This document shows positions 32,799-40,814 of a stretch of 64,000 nt of DNA, in pieces (within the stretch, counting starts at the first letter, position 1; every line of letters starts with the position of its first letter). Below the pieces are notes generated by a model. That model saw only the letters and a list, made by a program, of their open reading frames with translations, did no database searches and was not told where the DNA came from. Location of the stretch: NCBI GenBank assembly GCA_020161615.1, contig JAIUPD010000006.1, positions 62,001 to 126,000 on the forward strand, read 5' to 3'. Source of the stretch: Pseudomonadota bacterium (lineage in GTDB: Bacteria > Pseudomonadota > Alphaproteobacteria > Rhodobacterales > Rhodobacteraceae). A program made the position numbers and the translations under genes.

Positions 32799-33419
32799 TT
32801 AGCCCGAAGGGGCGTCTTCCTGCCGGCTGCCCGGGCGCGCGGATTGCGCGGTTTCCGCTTCGTCCCGGGCGATGGCAGCCATGTCGCGACCAGTGTCGAC
32901 CGACAGGGGCGCATCGGCGAGGATGTCGCCGTCCTGGCGCGCTGCCGCGTCGTCGGCCTTGATCAGCAACCAGTTCTGCCGCTGGGCGTCCTTAGGACCC
33001 TTCATCCGAACGAGATGCCAGCGACCCCTGAGCTTTTCGCCCCGCAAGGTGAATTCCAGACGCCCTTCGGCATAGCTGCGCGCCGCATCGCCGACCGGCT
33101 CCCACGTGCCGCGGTCCCACAGCATCACCGTCCCGGCGCCATAGGAGCCCCGGGGAATGATACCTTCGAACCTGCCGTAGGCGAGAGAGTGGTCCTCGAC
33201 CTGCACGGCCAGCCGGCGCTCGCCGGGATGCAGGCTGGGGCCGCGGGTAACGGCCCAACTACGCAGAACGCCTTCCATTTCCAGCCTCAGATCGTAGTGC
33301 AAACGGCTCGCGGCGTGTTTCTGAACCACGAAGGATAAGGCCGGCAGGCGGGAGGGTGTCTCGTGCCGCTCGGCTGTCGGGCCCAGTCCGTGCAGATCGG
33401 TCGGGCGTTTCGATGCCAT
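32799..33419 (-). CDS. Stand-alone LigD 3'-phosphoesterase-domain protein
   Basis: 206 residues corresponding only to the phosphoesterase domain of bacterial NHEJ ligase LigD: FVVQKHAASRLHYDLRLEMEG, WAVTRGPSLHPGERRLAVQVEDH, GIIPRGSYGAGTVMLWDRGTWE. The His, Asp and Arg of HxxSxxHxDLRLE-like wording are present. In LigD this domain trims 3' ends; here no ligase, polymerase or Ku gene is visible in the window. GGAGGAGG precedes the ATG. It probably shares the stress promoter of the small gene upstream (152-nt gap, same strand). C-terminal tail is Ala/Arg/Gln-rich. Confidence 0.85.
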   Translation of the reverse strand: MASKRPTDLHGLGPTAERHETPSRLPALSFVVQKHAASRLHYDLRLEMEGVLRSWAVTRGPSLHPGERRLAVQVEDHSLAYGRFEGIIPRGSYGAGTVMLWDRGTWEPVGDAARSYAEGRLEFTLRGEKLRGRWHLVRMKGPKDAQRQNWLLIKADDAAARQDGDILADAPLSVDTGRDMAAIARDEAETAQSARPGSRQEDAPSG

Positions 33420-33571
33420 GGTTCCTCCTCCTTGCCCCACCTGCCGGACGAGATGCCGCCGGTGCAGGCCATCGCCCGGCAGGACGCCAACCGCAGGCAA
33501 GGCGCATGGGTCGATCGTCGGCGGGGGCGTTCGCGGCTCTGAAACGCCGAAGCGGTTCTTGGCGACGGCTC

Positions 33572-33760
33572 TCAGCCGCTTGTCCAAAGCATGATCGCGA
33601 CGGCGATCAGGACAAGCGCCCCGATCCCAGCGGCAATACCGACAATGCGTCCGCCGACGACCGGCTTCAGGGGCCGGTTCGTGACGCTTTCCTTTGCCTC
33701 TGTCGGGGAAGGGGCCGGCGGCGCGTCGCTCCGGTCTTCTGTGGGCGGGGGTCTGGCCAT
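33572..33760 (-). CDS. Small C-terminally anchored membrane protein
   Basis: 62 residues: a Pro/Asp/Glu-rich N-terminal half (ARPPPTEDRSDAPPAPSPTE) and one membrane helix near the C-terminus. GAGGACGG precedes the ATG at 33760. A perfect EcfG-type promoter lies 34 nt upstream, and the phosphoesterase gene follows in the same direction, so the two are probably one transcription unit. No recognised family. Confidence 0.65.
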   Translation of the reverse strand: MARPPPTEDRSDAPPAPSPTEAKESVTNRPLKPVVGGRIVGIAAGIGALVLIAVAIMLWTSG

Positions 33761-33794
33761 TGGTCCGTCCTCGCTTCGGGGCGTGAGACGCCGC

Positions 33795-33819
33795 AACCGG
33801 CAAGGGCCTTGGTTGTTCC
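33795..33819 (-). promoter_or_regulatory. EcfG-type promoter before the small TM gene and LigD-PE gene
   Basis: On the minus strand, GGAACA and GTT with 17-nt spacing, 34 nt before the ATG. Back to back with the promoter at 33867. Confidence 0.85.
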
Positions 33820-33866
33820 CGCCTTGAGTGAGGGCGATCAGGCCGCATCAAGCGGGCCGTTCAGCG

Positions 33867-33891
33867 GGAACATCCTGCTCATGGCCGGGTT
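33867..33891 (+). promoter_or_regulatory. EcfG-type promoter of the ACAD/PIG-L/NodS-like/GT2 operon
   Basis: GGAACA and GTT with 17-nt spacing, 31 nt before the first ATG of the four-gene operon. Confidence 0.88.
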
Positions 33892-33922
33892 TAGGCAGCG
33901 TCCATCGCAGACGGGAGCCGCC

Positions 33923-34963
33923 ATGACAGCCGACCAACTGACCTGCACGACCAGAGAGGTGCCAGCGCAGGCCGAGGCATGTGAGAGCGGCGTCTCCTTG
34001 CAGGACAACACGCGCGGAAGCTCGCTTCCCTTGGCGCCTCACCTCTGGGCCGATCCGGTCTCGCTGCACCGGATTCTCAGGGGCATTGCGCACCAGGACC
34101 TCAGCGAGGCCAGGCTGTTCGAGGGTCATGTCAATGCTCACCGGCTGGTGCAGACCCTCGGCAGCGAGGCGCAGCGCCGCCAGGTGGATACCGCCATGAC
34201 CGCGGGCAGCCTGTTTGGGGTCTGGGGTGCGGACGGAGCGGTAAAGGTGCGTTGGGATGGCCGCGTTCTTTCCGGCACCAAGCGCTTTGCATCCGGCCTC
34301 GGACGGGTCAGCAAGGCCATCGTTCCCGCGTTCGGCGCCGACGGGCAGCACCTGATCATTGTGGACGCCTCCGATCCCGGGCGGCACAGCACAGGCGATT
34401 GGGACATGGCCGGCATGCAGGCCAGCGTCTCTGGCGGATTCCGCTGCGACGGCCTGTCGGGCGAGCCATTGGGCGATGCGGGGAGCTATCAACGCGAACC
34501 GGGGTTCTTGGGCGGCACCTGGCGCATCGCCTCGGTCACGCTGGGTGGCACGGCCGGGCTTCTGGACCGTGCTGCCCTGACCCTTGCCGAACGCGGCCAT
34601 CTGGAGGCCGAGGCACAGGCGCTTCGCCTGGGTCCGTTGGCGCTGCGTGCCGTGGCGGCCGATTCCGCGATCCTCAGGGCTGGCCTGGTTGCAGAAGGCG
34701 CAGCGGGCCGACAATCGCCCGAGGCCGCGGCGACCCGCTCGGTGGCCATGCGCCTCCTGTCCGAGGAGTTGGCCCAGGACACCATCGCCGCCGTCGAGCG
34801 CTCGGTCGGGCTGTCGATGTTCCGCACCGACGATCCGGTCGGCGCGCAGGCCCGCGATCTGGCCTGCTACATCCGCCAGGCGGCAAGGGATGCGCTGATG
34901 CTGCGTGTCGCGCGCGATCTGCTGGCCGGAGGCCAAGGGCTGGGGGGGTGGTTCGATGCGTGA
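33923..34963 (+). CDS. Acyl-CoA dehydrogenase-like protein (first gene of a four-gene stress operon)
   Basis: 346 residues, shorter than usual acyl-CoA dehydrogenases (about 380-400). Middle-domain wording such as GVWGADGAVKVRWDG and LSGTKRFASGLGRVSKAIVPA and the C-terminal helical bundle fit the family's FAD-binding fold, but I cannot identify a catalytic Glu with confidence, and the N-terminal helical domain looks shortened. It may desaturate an acyl group carried by CoA or another carrier, or use flavin for a different oxidation. The next gene overlaps its last 8 bases. First gene behind a perfect EcfG-type promoter. Confidence 0.75.
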   Translation: MTADQLTCTTREVPAQAEACESGVSLQDNTRGSSLPLAPHLWADPVSLHRILRGIAHQDLSEARLFEGHVNAHRLVQTLGSEAQRRQVDTAMTAGSLFGVWGADGAVKVRWDGRVLSGTKRFASGLGRVSKAIVPAFGADGQHLIIVDASDPGRHSTGDWDMAGMQASVSGGFRCDGLSGEPLGDAGSYQREPGFLGGTWRIASVTLGGTAGLLDRAALTLAERGHLEAEAQALRLGPLALRAVAADSAILRAGLVAEGAAGRQSPEAAATRSVAMRLLSEELAQDTIAAVERSVGLSMFRTDDPVGAQARDLACYIRQAARDALMLRVARDLLAGGQGLGGWFDA

Positions 34964-35675
34964 TGCGGTGCCCCCGGCCCCCGACGCGACCTTCGAAGCC
35001 CTGTCGCAGGGGGCTCCTATCGTCGTGCTGGCCCCTCACCCCGATGACGAATCCCTTGGCTGCGGGGCGCTTTTGGCGCAGGCCTTTGCCACCGGCACAG
35101 GCGCAAGGGTCGTGTGTCTGACCGATGGCAGTGCATCGCACCGCGGCTCGCGCCTCTACCCGCCCCGTCGACTGGCCGCACTGCGTCGCCTGGAACTCGA
35201 GGAAGCGGTTGCACGGCTGGGCGGGGGTCGCGAGCAGATCCTCTGGCTTGGGCTAAAGGACGCGCAGACCGAGCGCAGCACGAAGGTTCAGGCCGTCATC
35301 CGATTGCTGACGCGGACCTGTCTGGGACTGGGCGCCCGAAGCCTTTTTGCCCCTCTCGCCACCGATCCGCACGGCGATCACCGGACCGCTGCCGCCATCG
35401 CCTGCGAGGTCGCCGCGCGCGCCGGAATGCGGCATTTCGGCTATCCGATCTGGACCCGATGGCAACGCCCCGACTTTCGCGAAACCCTTGCAGCCTGGAC
35501 CGAGCATCAGCTTCCCCTCGGTCCCCATGCGGCGCGGAAGCGGGCAGCAATCGACGCCCATCGAAGCCAGCTGGCTCCGCTGATCGACGACGCGACCGAA
35601 GCCTTCTGTCTCGACCCCGCGTTTGTCGAAGAGCTTTCGACCGGCCCGGAACTCTATTACGAGATCCCCAGATGA
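34956..35675 (+). CDS. PIG-L family deacetylase
   Basis: 239 residues with the PIG-L/LmbE zinc-binding signature APHPDDESLGCG and the second ligand element DPHGDHR. Family members remove N-acetyl groups from GlcNAc-containing substrates (GlcNAc-PI, mycothiol and bacillithiol precursors, antibiotics). Predicted cytoplasmic; no signal peptide. The start is set by the 8-nt overlap with the preceding gene; the following gene overlaps by ATGA. The likely substrate is therefore an amino sugar made or carried by the other operon members. Confidence 0.85.
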   Translation: MRDAVPPAPDATFEALSQGAPIVVLAPHPDDESLGCGALLAQAFATGTGARVVCLTDGSASHRGSRLYPPRRLAALRRLELEEAVARLGGGREQILWLGLKDAQTERSTKVQAVIRLLTRTCLGLGARSLFAPLATDPHGDHRTAAAIACEVAARAGMRHFGYPIWTRWQRPDFRETLAAWTEHQLPLGPHAARKRAAIDAHRSQLAPLIDDATEAFCLDPAFVEELSTGPELYYEIPR

Positions 35676-36235
35676 TCTCTGCGGTCAGCGAAGACCATTT
35701 GAACCGCCTCTATCGCGAGACGGATGATCCGTGGGGATTCAGAACGCGTGTCTATGAACGCCGTCGGTTCCGCGCCACCGCGCGCGCCCTGCCGCGGAGT
35801 CGCTACCGGGCGGCGCTGGAAATCGGGTGCGGCAACGGAGAAATGGCCCGCCACATCGCACGGCGCTGCGGTTTCTATCTGGGCCTCGACGCGGTGGAAA
35901 CGCCCCTGTTGGCGGCCCGTCGCCTTCTGCCCAAGGCGCGCTTTCTCCAGACCCGCTTGCCGGCCCTTCTGCCCAACGGGAAATTCGATCTGCTCCTGTT
36001 GTCCGAGGTCCTTTACTTCCTGGACCCTCCGGCGCTTCGGGACCTGGCGCGCCAGATCGACCGGCGTTACCCGCGTGCCGACGTGTTGTGCGCAACATGG
36101 CTCGGCCCCAGCGGGAACCCTCTGGGCGGCCGACAGGCGCTTTCTCTCTATTGCGATGCGTCTGCTCGCCGGTTCACCTGCTTGCGTCGGGGCCCGGGCT
36201 TTCGCCTCGATCTCGCGCGAGGGTTGGGTCGATGA
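35672..36235 (+). CDS. NodS-like SAM-dependent methyltransferase
   Basis: 187 residues. The N-terminal LYRETDDPWGFRTRVYERRR and the SAM motif ALEIGCGNGEMARHIA match the pattern of NodS, the N-methyltransferase that acts on the free amine of deacetylated chito-oligosaccharides, and of related class I methyltransferases. Coupled by ATGA overlap to the deacetylase gene before and the glycosyltransferase gene after it. A deacetylase followed directly by an amine methyltransferase suggests methylation of the newly freed amino group; this is inference from order. Confidence 0.8.
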   Translation: MISAVSEDHLNRLYRETDDPWGFRTRVYERRRFRATARALPRSRYRAALEIGCGNGEMARHIARRCGFYLGLDAVETPLLAARRLLPKARFLQTRLPALLPNGKFDLLLLSEVLYFLDPPALRDLARQIDRRYPRADVLCATWLGPSGNPLGGRQALSLYCDASARRFTCLRRGPGFRLDLARGLGR

Positions 36236-37239
36236 CTGCGCCTCTGGGTCCCTTTGCAAAGCCCAAGACCAAGGGCGAGCGGTTGGTTCTGGTCGAGGAA
36301 CAGGCGCTTCACGCCGCAGAGGTCTTCGTCTGCATTCCGGCGCGCGACGAACAGGCGCTGATCCTTCGCTGCATGGCCGCCCTTGCCCCTCAGCTCCTGC
36401 CGATGCGCGCGGCAATCGTCCTCGTGGTGAACAATACGTGCGATGCGACGGCCGAGATTGCCCTTGCCAAGGCACAAGAGTGGCGTCTGCCCGTCGTGCT
36501 TTGGGAGGGCGACATCGAGAAAGGGGGGGTCGGCGCCGCGCGCCGGTTGGGGACCCGCTTGATCCGCGATCTCTTCCCGCGCTGCCGCCTTCTGCTGTCG
36601 ACGGATGCCGATGCCGTTCCGTCGCCCGGTTGGATTGCAGCGATGGTCCAGGCGCTGGACCGGGCTGACGCCGCGACAGGCGTCGTCCAGCCCATCGCGG
36701 CCGAGTTCGACGGAATGCCCGAGGACTTCCATCGCTCGACCGACCTGCATGAGCGGTATCTGAAGCTGACCGAGGACTTCCTCTCGCTGGCAGATCCGGC
36801 CGGGGCGAGCATGGGGTTGAACCGCGCGTCAGGCGCGAATTTCGGAGTCAGATTTGCCGCCTATGACAGCGTGGGCGGCTATGCGCCGCTGGCCTTCTAC
36901 GAGGACAGGGACCTCTATGCCAGATTGCGCAGTGCAGGAATGCGGATCGTCCACGCCCAGCAGGCCATCGTCCATGTCTCGATGCGGGCCGAGGGCCGCG
37001 CCCCGAACGGGATGTCCAGCGGCATTGCCCTGCGCCTGGCCGGATTGCCCACGGCCGATTCGGCGCTGCGCCCGTTGTCGGCGCTTCTGCGTCACCCGTT
37101 TTGGCATGCCGGATCCGCTGAACCCCTGCCGCCGCCCACCTTTGTGGAAACCGACCTCGCCGACCTTGCTGGGTGGGTGGAACGCCTCGGCCGCTGTCGG
37201 TCGGACCAGGATCGGCTTGCCATGCTCAGGGGATGTTGA
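36232..37239 (+). CDS. Family 2 glycosyltransferase
   Basis: 335 residues with a GT-A fold: VFVCIPARDEQ (N-terminal nucleotide-sugar motif), VVNNTCDATAE, LLLSTDADAVPSPGW (metal-binding DxD equivalent), ASGANFGVRFAAYDSVGGY and YEDRDLYARL (acceptor/base region). It has no obvious membrane segments, so a soluble enzyme using a lipid-free or membrane-surface acceptor is likely. Starts by ATGA overlap and ends the operon. The sugar donor and acceptor are unknown. Confidence 0.82.
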   Translation: MTAPLGPFAKPKTKGERLVLVEEQALHAAEVFVCIPARDEQALILRCMAALAPQLLPMRAAIVLVVNNTCDATAEIALAKAQEWRLPVVLWEGDIEKGGVGAARRLGTRLIRDLFPRCRLLLSTDADAVPSPGWIAAMVQALDRADAATGVVQPIAAEFDGMPEDFHRSTDLHERYLKLTEDFLSLADPAGASMGLNRASGANFGVRFAAYDSVGGYAPLAFYEDRDLYARLRSAGMRIVHAQQAIVHVSMRAEGRAPNGMSSGIALRLAGLPTADSALRPLSALLRHPFWHAGSAEPLPPPTFVETDLADLAGWVERLGRCRSDQDRLAMLRGC

Positions 37240-37289
37240 GGGATCGAAGGCGGCGCCACCCGGGCTGCGGGCTCTGGCGCGCCGCGGCC

Positions 37290-37478
37290 TCACTTGTCCC
37301 CGACATGCTCGGGCTTGTTGCTGCGCTTCGTTGACGCCATTTCCTCGAGTTCCCGTTCGGTCATCGAATCGTACATCTCCTTCGATGCGCCTTGCAGGTC
37401 GCTCACCTTGGTGTCGCCGCGCTTCGCGGACAAGGCGGCTCCGGCCGCCTTTTGCTGTGCTGCAGATTTCGCGGGCAT
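37290..37478 (-). CDS. DUF3008 family small protein
   Basis: 62 residues starting MPAKSAAQQKAAGAALSAKR, the conserved start of DUF3008 proteins, with a MTERELEEMASTKR element near the end. A basic, hydrophilic, probably disordered cytoplasmic protein with no known function, often found among stress-induced genes. AGGAGA precedes the ATG. I see no EcfG-type promoter before it. Convergent with the glycosyltransferase gene. Confidence 0.8.
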   Translation of the reverse strand: MPAKSAAQQKAAGAALSAKRGDTKVSDLQGASKEMYDSMTERELEEMASTKRSNKPEHVGDK

Positions 37479-37782
37479 GTCACTTCTCCTCTCGTTGCGT
37501 GCTGCGCCTGTGCGTTCAACAGATGAAGCGGAGATTTGTTCGCGGGCGGCGACCGGGAAAGTGCAGACCGTGGCACGATTCTGCCATGAGGTGCCGTCTG
37601 ACCCCCAGAACCCGACCACCAGGCCGGAGCCCGCGAGCCGATGATATCAACGGCGACGCCAAGGCGGCGCGGCCCACCGCCGTCTCTCCCTCGCGCGGAG
37701 TTGATGCGCGTCCTCTTCTCGGCCGTGGCGTCCTGGCCCGAGCTGGGCGATCATCGGCCATTCATGCCCCAGCCGAGGTGCG
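37479..37782. other. Intergenic region without recognised features
   Basis: 304 bp between the DUF3008 gene and the GH25 gene, the divergent control region of both. No EcfG-type promoter, clear palindrome or coding frame with a ribosome site is seen. Confidence 0.4.
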
Positions 37783-38607
37783 ATGCCGTTTCCAGCCCTC
37801 CAGACCCTCAGGGTTTCCCTTCTGCTGCTGCTTCTGGCCTGCGCCGGGCCCGAGCGCGCGGATTATCCCATGCCACCCCCCGCCACCCCGGCGCAGGCCG
37901 CCGTGGCCGCCGCGCGGGCGGTCACGACGCCGTTCCCGGCCTTCGGCGATTTCAACCCGCATGAGTGGAGCGGGCGCGCGCCCTCGGCCTATCCGGTGCA
38001 TGGGATCGATGTCTCGCGCTGGCAGGGCGAGATCGACTGGACCGCCGTGCGCTCCGCCGGCGTCGCCTTTGCCTATATGAAGGCGACCGAGGGCGGCGAT
38101 CATGCCGATATGTCTTTCCCCGACAACTGGCAGGGTGCCGCCCGCGCCGGGGTGCCGCGGGGCGCGTTTCATTTCTTTTATTTCTGCCGTCCGGCCGCGG
38201 AGCAGGCGGCCTGGTTCATCCGCCATGTGCCGCGCGATCCCGCCGCGCTGCCGCCGGTGCTGGACATGGAATGGAACCACCTCTCGCCCACCTGCACCCG
38301 GCGCCCCCCGGCCGCAACCGTCCGGGCCGAGGCCGCGCGATTCCTCGATATTCTGACGGCGCATTACGGCCAGCGCCCCATCGTCTACACCACGGTCGAT
38401 TTCTACCGCGAGACCGGGATCGGCGCGCTGCCGGATACCGAGTTCTGGCTGCGCTCGGTCGCGGGCCATCCCGAGAGCGTCTATCCGGGCCAGCGCTGGA
38501 GCCTGTGGCAATATACCGGCACCGGGCGGGTTCCGGGCATCAGCGGCCCGGTCGATATCAATGTCTTCGCCGGCTCGGTCGAGGATTGGGCCCGCTGGCG
38601 CCAGTAG
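37783..38607 (+). CDS. GH25 lysozyme-like lipoprotein
   Basis: 274 residues: a lipoprotein signal (lipobox LLAC near residue 20) then a GH25 barrel with HGIDVSRWQGEIDW (first catalytic Asp), PVLDMEW (catalytic Glu) and WSLWQYTGTGRVPGI...DINVF near the C-terminus. GH25 enzymes cleave the MurNAc-GlcNAc bond of peptidoglycan; here it would be membrane-anchored and face the periplasm. Stands alone between divergent and convergent neighbours. A substrate outside peptidoglycan cannot be excluded. Confidence 0.88.
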   Translation: MPFPALQTLRVSLLLLLLACAGPERADYPMPPPATPAQAAVAAARAVTTPFPAFGDFNPHEWSGRAPSAYPVHGIDVSRWQGEIDWTAVRSAGVAFAYMKATEGGDHADMSFPDNWQGAARAGVPRGAFHFFYFCRPAAEQAAWFIRHVPRDPAALPPVLDMEWNHLSPTCTRRPPAATVRAEAARFLDILTAHYGQRPIVYTTVDFYRETGIGALPDTEFWLRSVAGHPESVYPGQRWSLWQYTGTGRVPGISGPVDINVFAGSVEDWARWRQ

Positions 38608-38625
38608 CGGGTCTCGTCCTCCGGG

Positions 38626-40209
38626 TCAGGCGGCGACCAGCCATCCGCGGTACTGAACCAGCAGGTCCCGCGTCACCGGTGCCAGAATCCTGACGTCGAA
38701 ACAGAACCTGCCGCCCTCGGCATATTCGCGCGTGATCGAGACCGGCAGCAGCCAGCGCGGCAGGGGCAGGGGGCCGAGCCGCCCCGACAGCACCGGGAAA
38801 TGCAGCGCGCCGTCCTGTACCTGCAAACCCAGGCGGAAGGTCAGGGGGCCGAAGCCTTCGGTCATCCCGCCCGAGGCAGCGGCGAGGCGCGAGCGAAAGC
38901 AGCGGTTGCCGAACCGCCGCTGCCAGACCTCATCCTGCGGCGTTACGCTCTTGGTGACCTCGACCGGAACGCTGTCGGCGGCCGCCGGAAAGCCGAAGAG
39001 CCGGCCCAGAAGGCGGCTCCACCATCCCGTGCCGCGCAGGACCGAGGCCTCGCCCCGCCAATGGCTGATATCCATCGTCAGATGCGTCGCCCTGACCTCT
39101 GCCGGAAGCCTGTCAAAGGCTGGGCCCAGAACGGCGGGGAACAGAGGCCGTGCCGGTTCGTAACCGCGTTCGGTATGCACGGCCAGATCCGACAGCGCGG
39201 CCTCGGCCTCCTCCAGTGTGATCGCCTCCAGCGCCGGGCCGGCCCCGACCGGCAGCACCTTTCGCCGCAACAAGGCTCGGGTGGCGATGGCCGGGACGAA
39301 GGGGCCGTCACCGTCTTCGGCCAGCAGGCGCCACCAGCGGCGCTCGCCCGCGACGATCACCATGACGGACATGCCGCCGCGGCCGGTCCCGAAGGGCGCC
39401 AGCAGATCCGCCGCCAGCTTGAAGGCTCGCAGCATCGGCCGGTTGACCGGAAGGCCGGTCCAGCGGCGCAGCACGGCAAAGGCCCAAAGGCCGTGGCGCA
39501 TCACCGCCAGTTCCAGCCCGGCGCGGAACTCGACGCTCTGCGCCCCGAAATGAGCGGGGAAAAGGCTGACGTCAGGCACCTCGATCCGCCACCCTTGCCG
39601 GACCAACCCCCCGGGCAACGCATATTCGCGCGGCCCCGACCAGCCCCGCGCCTCGGTCCATCGGCCGCCGCGCCACACCCGAAAGGGCTGGCCCGCCTGC
39701 GACAGGATCGATTCCATGACCGACAGACCGCGCGGGCTGCGATTGCCGGGCAGGATGGCGATGTCGATCACCTCGGGCCGGCCTGTCCCGACCAGCGCGC
39801 GCACCGCCGCGCTGGACAGTGCCGGCACCGAGGAGAGGCCCGAGATCACGCAGCAGCCGGCCGCTTTCGCTGCGGCATCAAGGCTGGCGATGCCCGCGCA
39901 GAAACCGGCGTTATCGGCCAGATCGAGGTAATGCACCCCCGCCGCCATCGCCGCACGGGGCAGGCGATAGGGGTCGTCGCCATAGGCATGGAAGGGGCCT
40001 GCCGCATCGACCACCACCTCCTGTCCTTGCAGCAGATGCAGATCCCGCCGCCGGTCCATCGCCACCCAGGCGCAGCCCAGCTCCTCGGCCAGCTTTCGCG
40101 CCTTGCCGCCATCCCGGCCAGCAATGGTCACCGTATGCCCGTCGCGGACCAGAAGCCGGGCGAGGCGCTCGCCGAAGACACCGTATCCGCCCAGAACCAG
40201 AACCTTCAC
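38626..40209 (-). CDS. Saccharopine-dehydrogenase-like protein with DUF4166 domain
   Basis: 527 residues. The N-terminal Rossmann part (VKVLVLGGYGVFGERLARLL, AGRDGGKARKLAEEL, VVVDAAGPFHAYGDDPYRL) is of the saccharopine dehydrogenase-like family; the C-terminal about 170 residues (from about VLGPAFDRLPAEVRATH) fit DUF4166. GTG start at 40209 overlaps the stop of the preceding DCC gene (GTGA). The combination is a known fusion with no established reaction. NAD(P) binding is likely; substrate unknown. Confidence 0.8.
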   Translation of the reverse strand: MKVLVLGGYGVFGERLARLLVRDGHTVTIAGRDGGKARKLAEELGCAWVAMDRRRDLHLLQGQEVVVDAAGPFHAYGDDPYRLPRAAMAAGVHYLDLADNAGFCAGIASLDAAAKAAGCCVISGLSSVPALSSAAVRALVGTGRPEVIDIAILPGNRSPRGLSVMESILSQAGQPFRVWRGGRWTEARGWSGPREYALPGGLVRQGWRIEVPDVSLFPAHFGAQSVEFRAGLELAVMRHGLWAFAVLRRWTGLPVNRPMLRAFKLAADLLAPFGTGRGGMSVMVIVAGERRWWRLLAEDGDGPFVPAIATRALLRRKVLPVGAGPALEAITLEEAEAALSDLAVHTERGYEPARPLFPAVLGPAFDRLPAEVRATHLTMDISHWRGEASVLRGTGWWSRLLGRLFGFPAAADSVPVEVTKSVTPQDEVWQRRFGNRCFRSRLAAASGGMTEGFGPLTFRLGLQVQDGALHFPVLSGRLGPLPLPRWLLPVSITREYAEGGRFCFDVRILAPVTRDLLVQYRGWLVAA

Positions 40210-40655
40210 CGCAGCAACCGGCGCTGGAAGGCTGCATCCGGGATCTGGCACATATCGCCGCGACCGAAGAGGGCATAGCGATTGCGCGCGAGGCGCTGGT
40301 AGAGCCAGTTTCTTAGGGGTCTCGGCACCAGATGCAGCACGGCGGTCACCCTGGCCCAGCCGCCAAGGCGGCGGCCAGCATGGAGGACGGCTTCAAAATC
40401 CTGATGCGCCACGCCCTTGTCGAGGAAAAGCCAACTCGACGGATCCTCGATCACCAGCCCGTAATGGCGCAGCAGGGCAGACCCCAGCGGGCTTTGCACC
40501 GGACAGATCCGCACCTGTCCTGAGGTATCGAGCCGGTGGATCATTCGCGCGCCCCAGCTGCAGAGGGCGCATTCGGCATCCATCACGGCAACCGGCTGGC
40601 TGTCGTCGAAATCGGGAACGTCCGGGTCGTTTCGGAAGGAATAGGGCTGGTTCAT
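40206..40655 (-). CDS. DCC-type thiol-disulfide oxidoreductase (DUF393)
   Basis: 149 residues with the family signature AVMDAECALCSWGARMI (D-x-x-C-x-x-C) and a C-terminal YQRLARNRYALFGRGD element typical of DUF393 proteins. Predicted cytoplasmic, thioredoxin-like redox role. The stop overlaps the start of the saccharopine-dehydrogenase-like gene, so the two act together. I chose the Met at 40655, which begins the conserved part; an upstream in-frame Met exists. Confidence 0.82.
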   Translation of the reverse strand: MNQPYSFRNDPDVPDFDDSQPVAVMDAECALCSWGARMIHRLDTSGQVRICPVQSPLGSALLRHYGLVIEDPSSWLFLDKGVAHQDFEAVLHAGRRLGGWARVTAVLHLVPRPLRNWLYQRLARNRYALFGRGDMCQIPDAAFQRRLLR

Positions 40656-40814
40656 GCGGGCCGAGTATCGCGAAATCGCGCATCGGCTGCAATCTTGCGA
40701 CAGGGCCAAAGTCCCGGCGGCCGGAGGGCGCCGGATACCGCCGGGTTGCTTTGGACATCAGGCCGGCAATGCGGCCCTCCCGTCGGTGAGGCGCCCGTTT
40801 CCGAAGCCATCCGC

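Noticed and set aside
32799-33419. NHEJ operon
   Set aside because: Only the phosphoesterase domain is present; no Ku, ligase or polymerase gene in the window.
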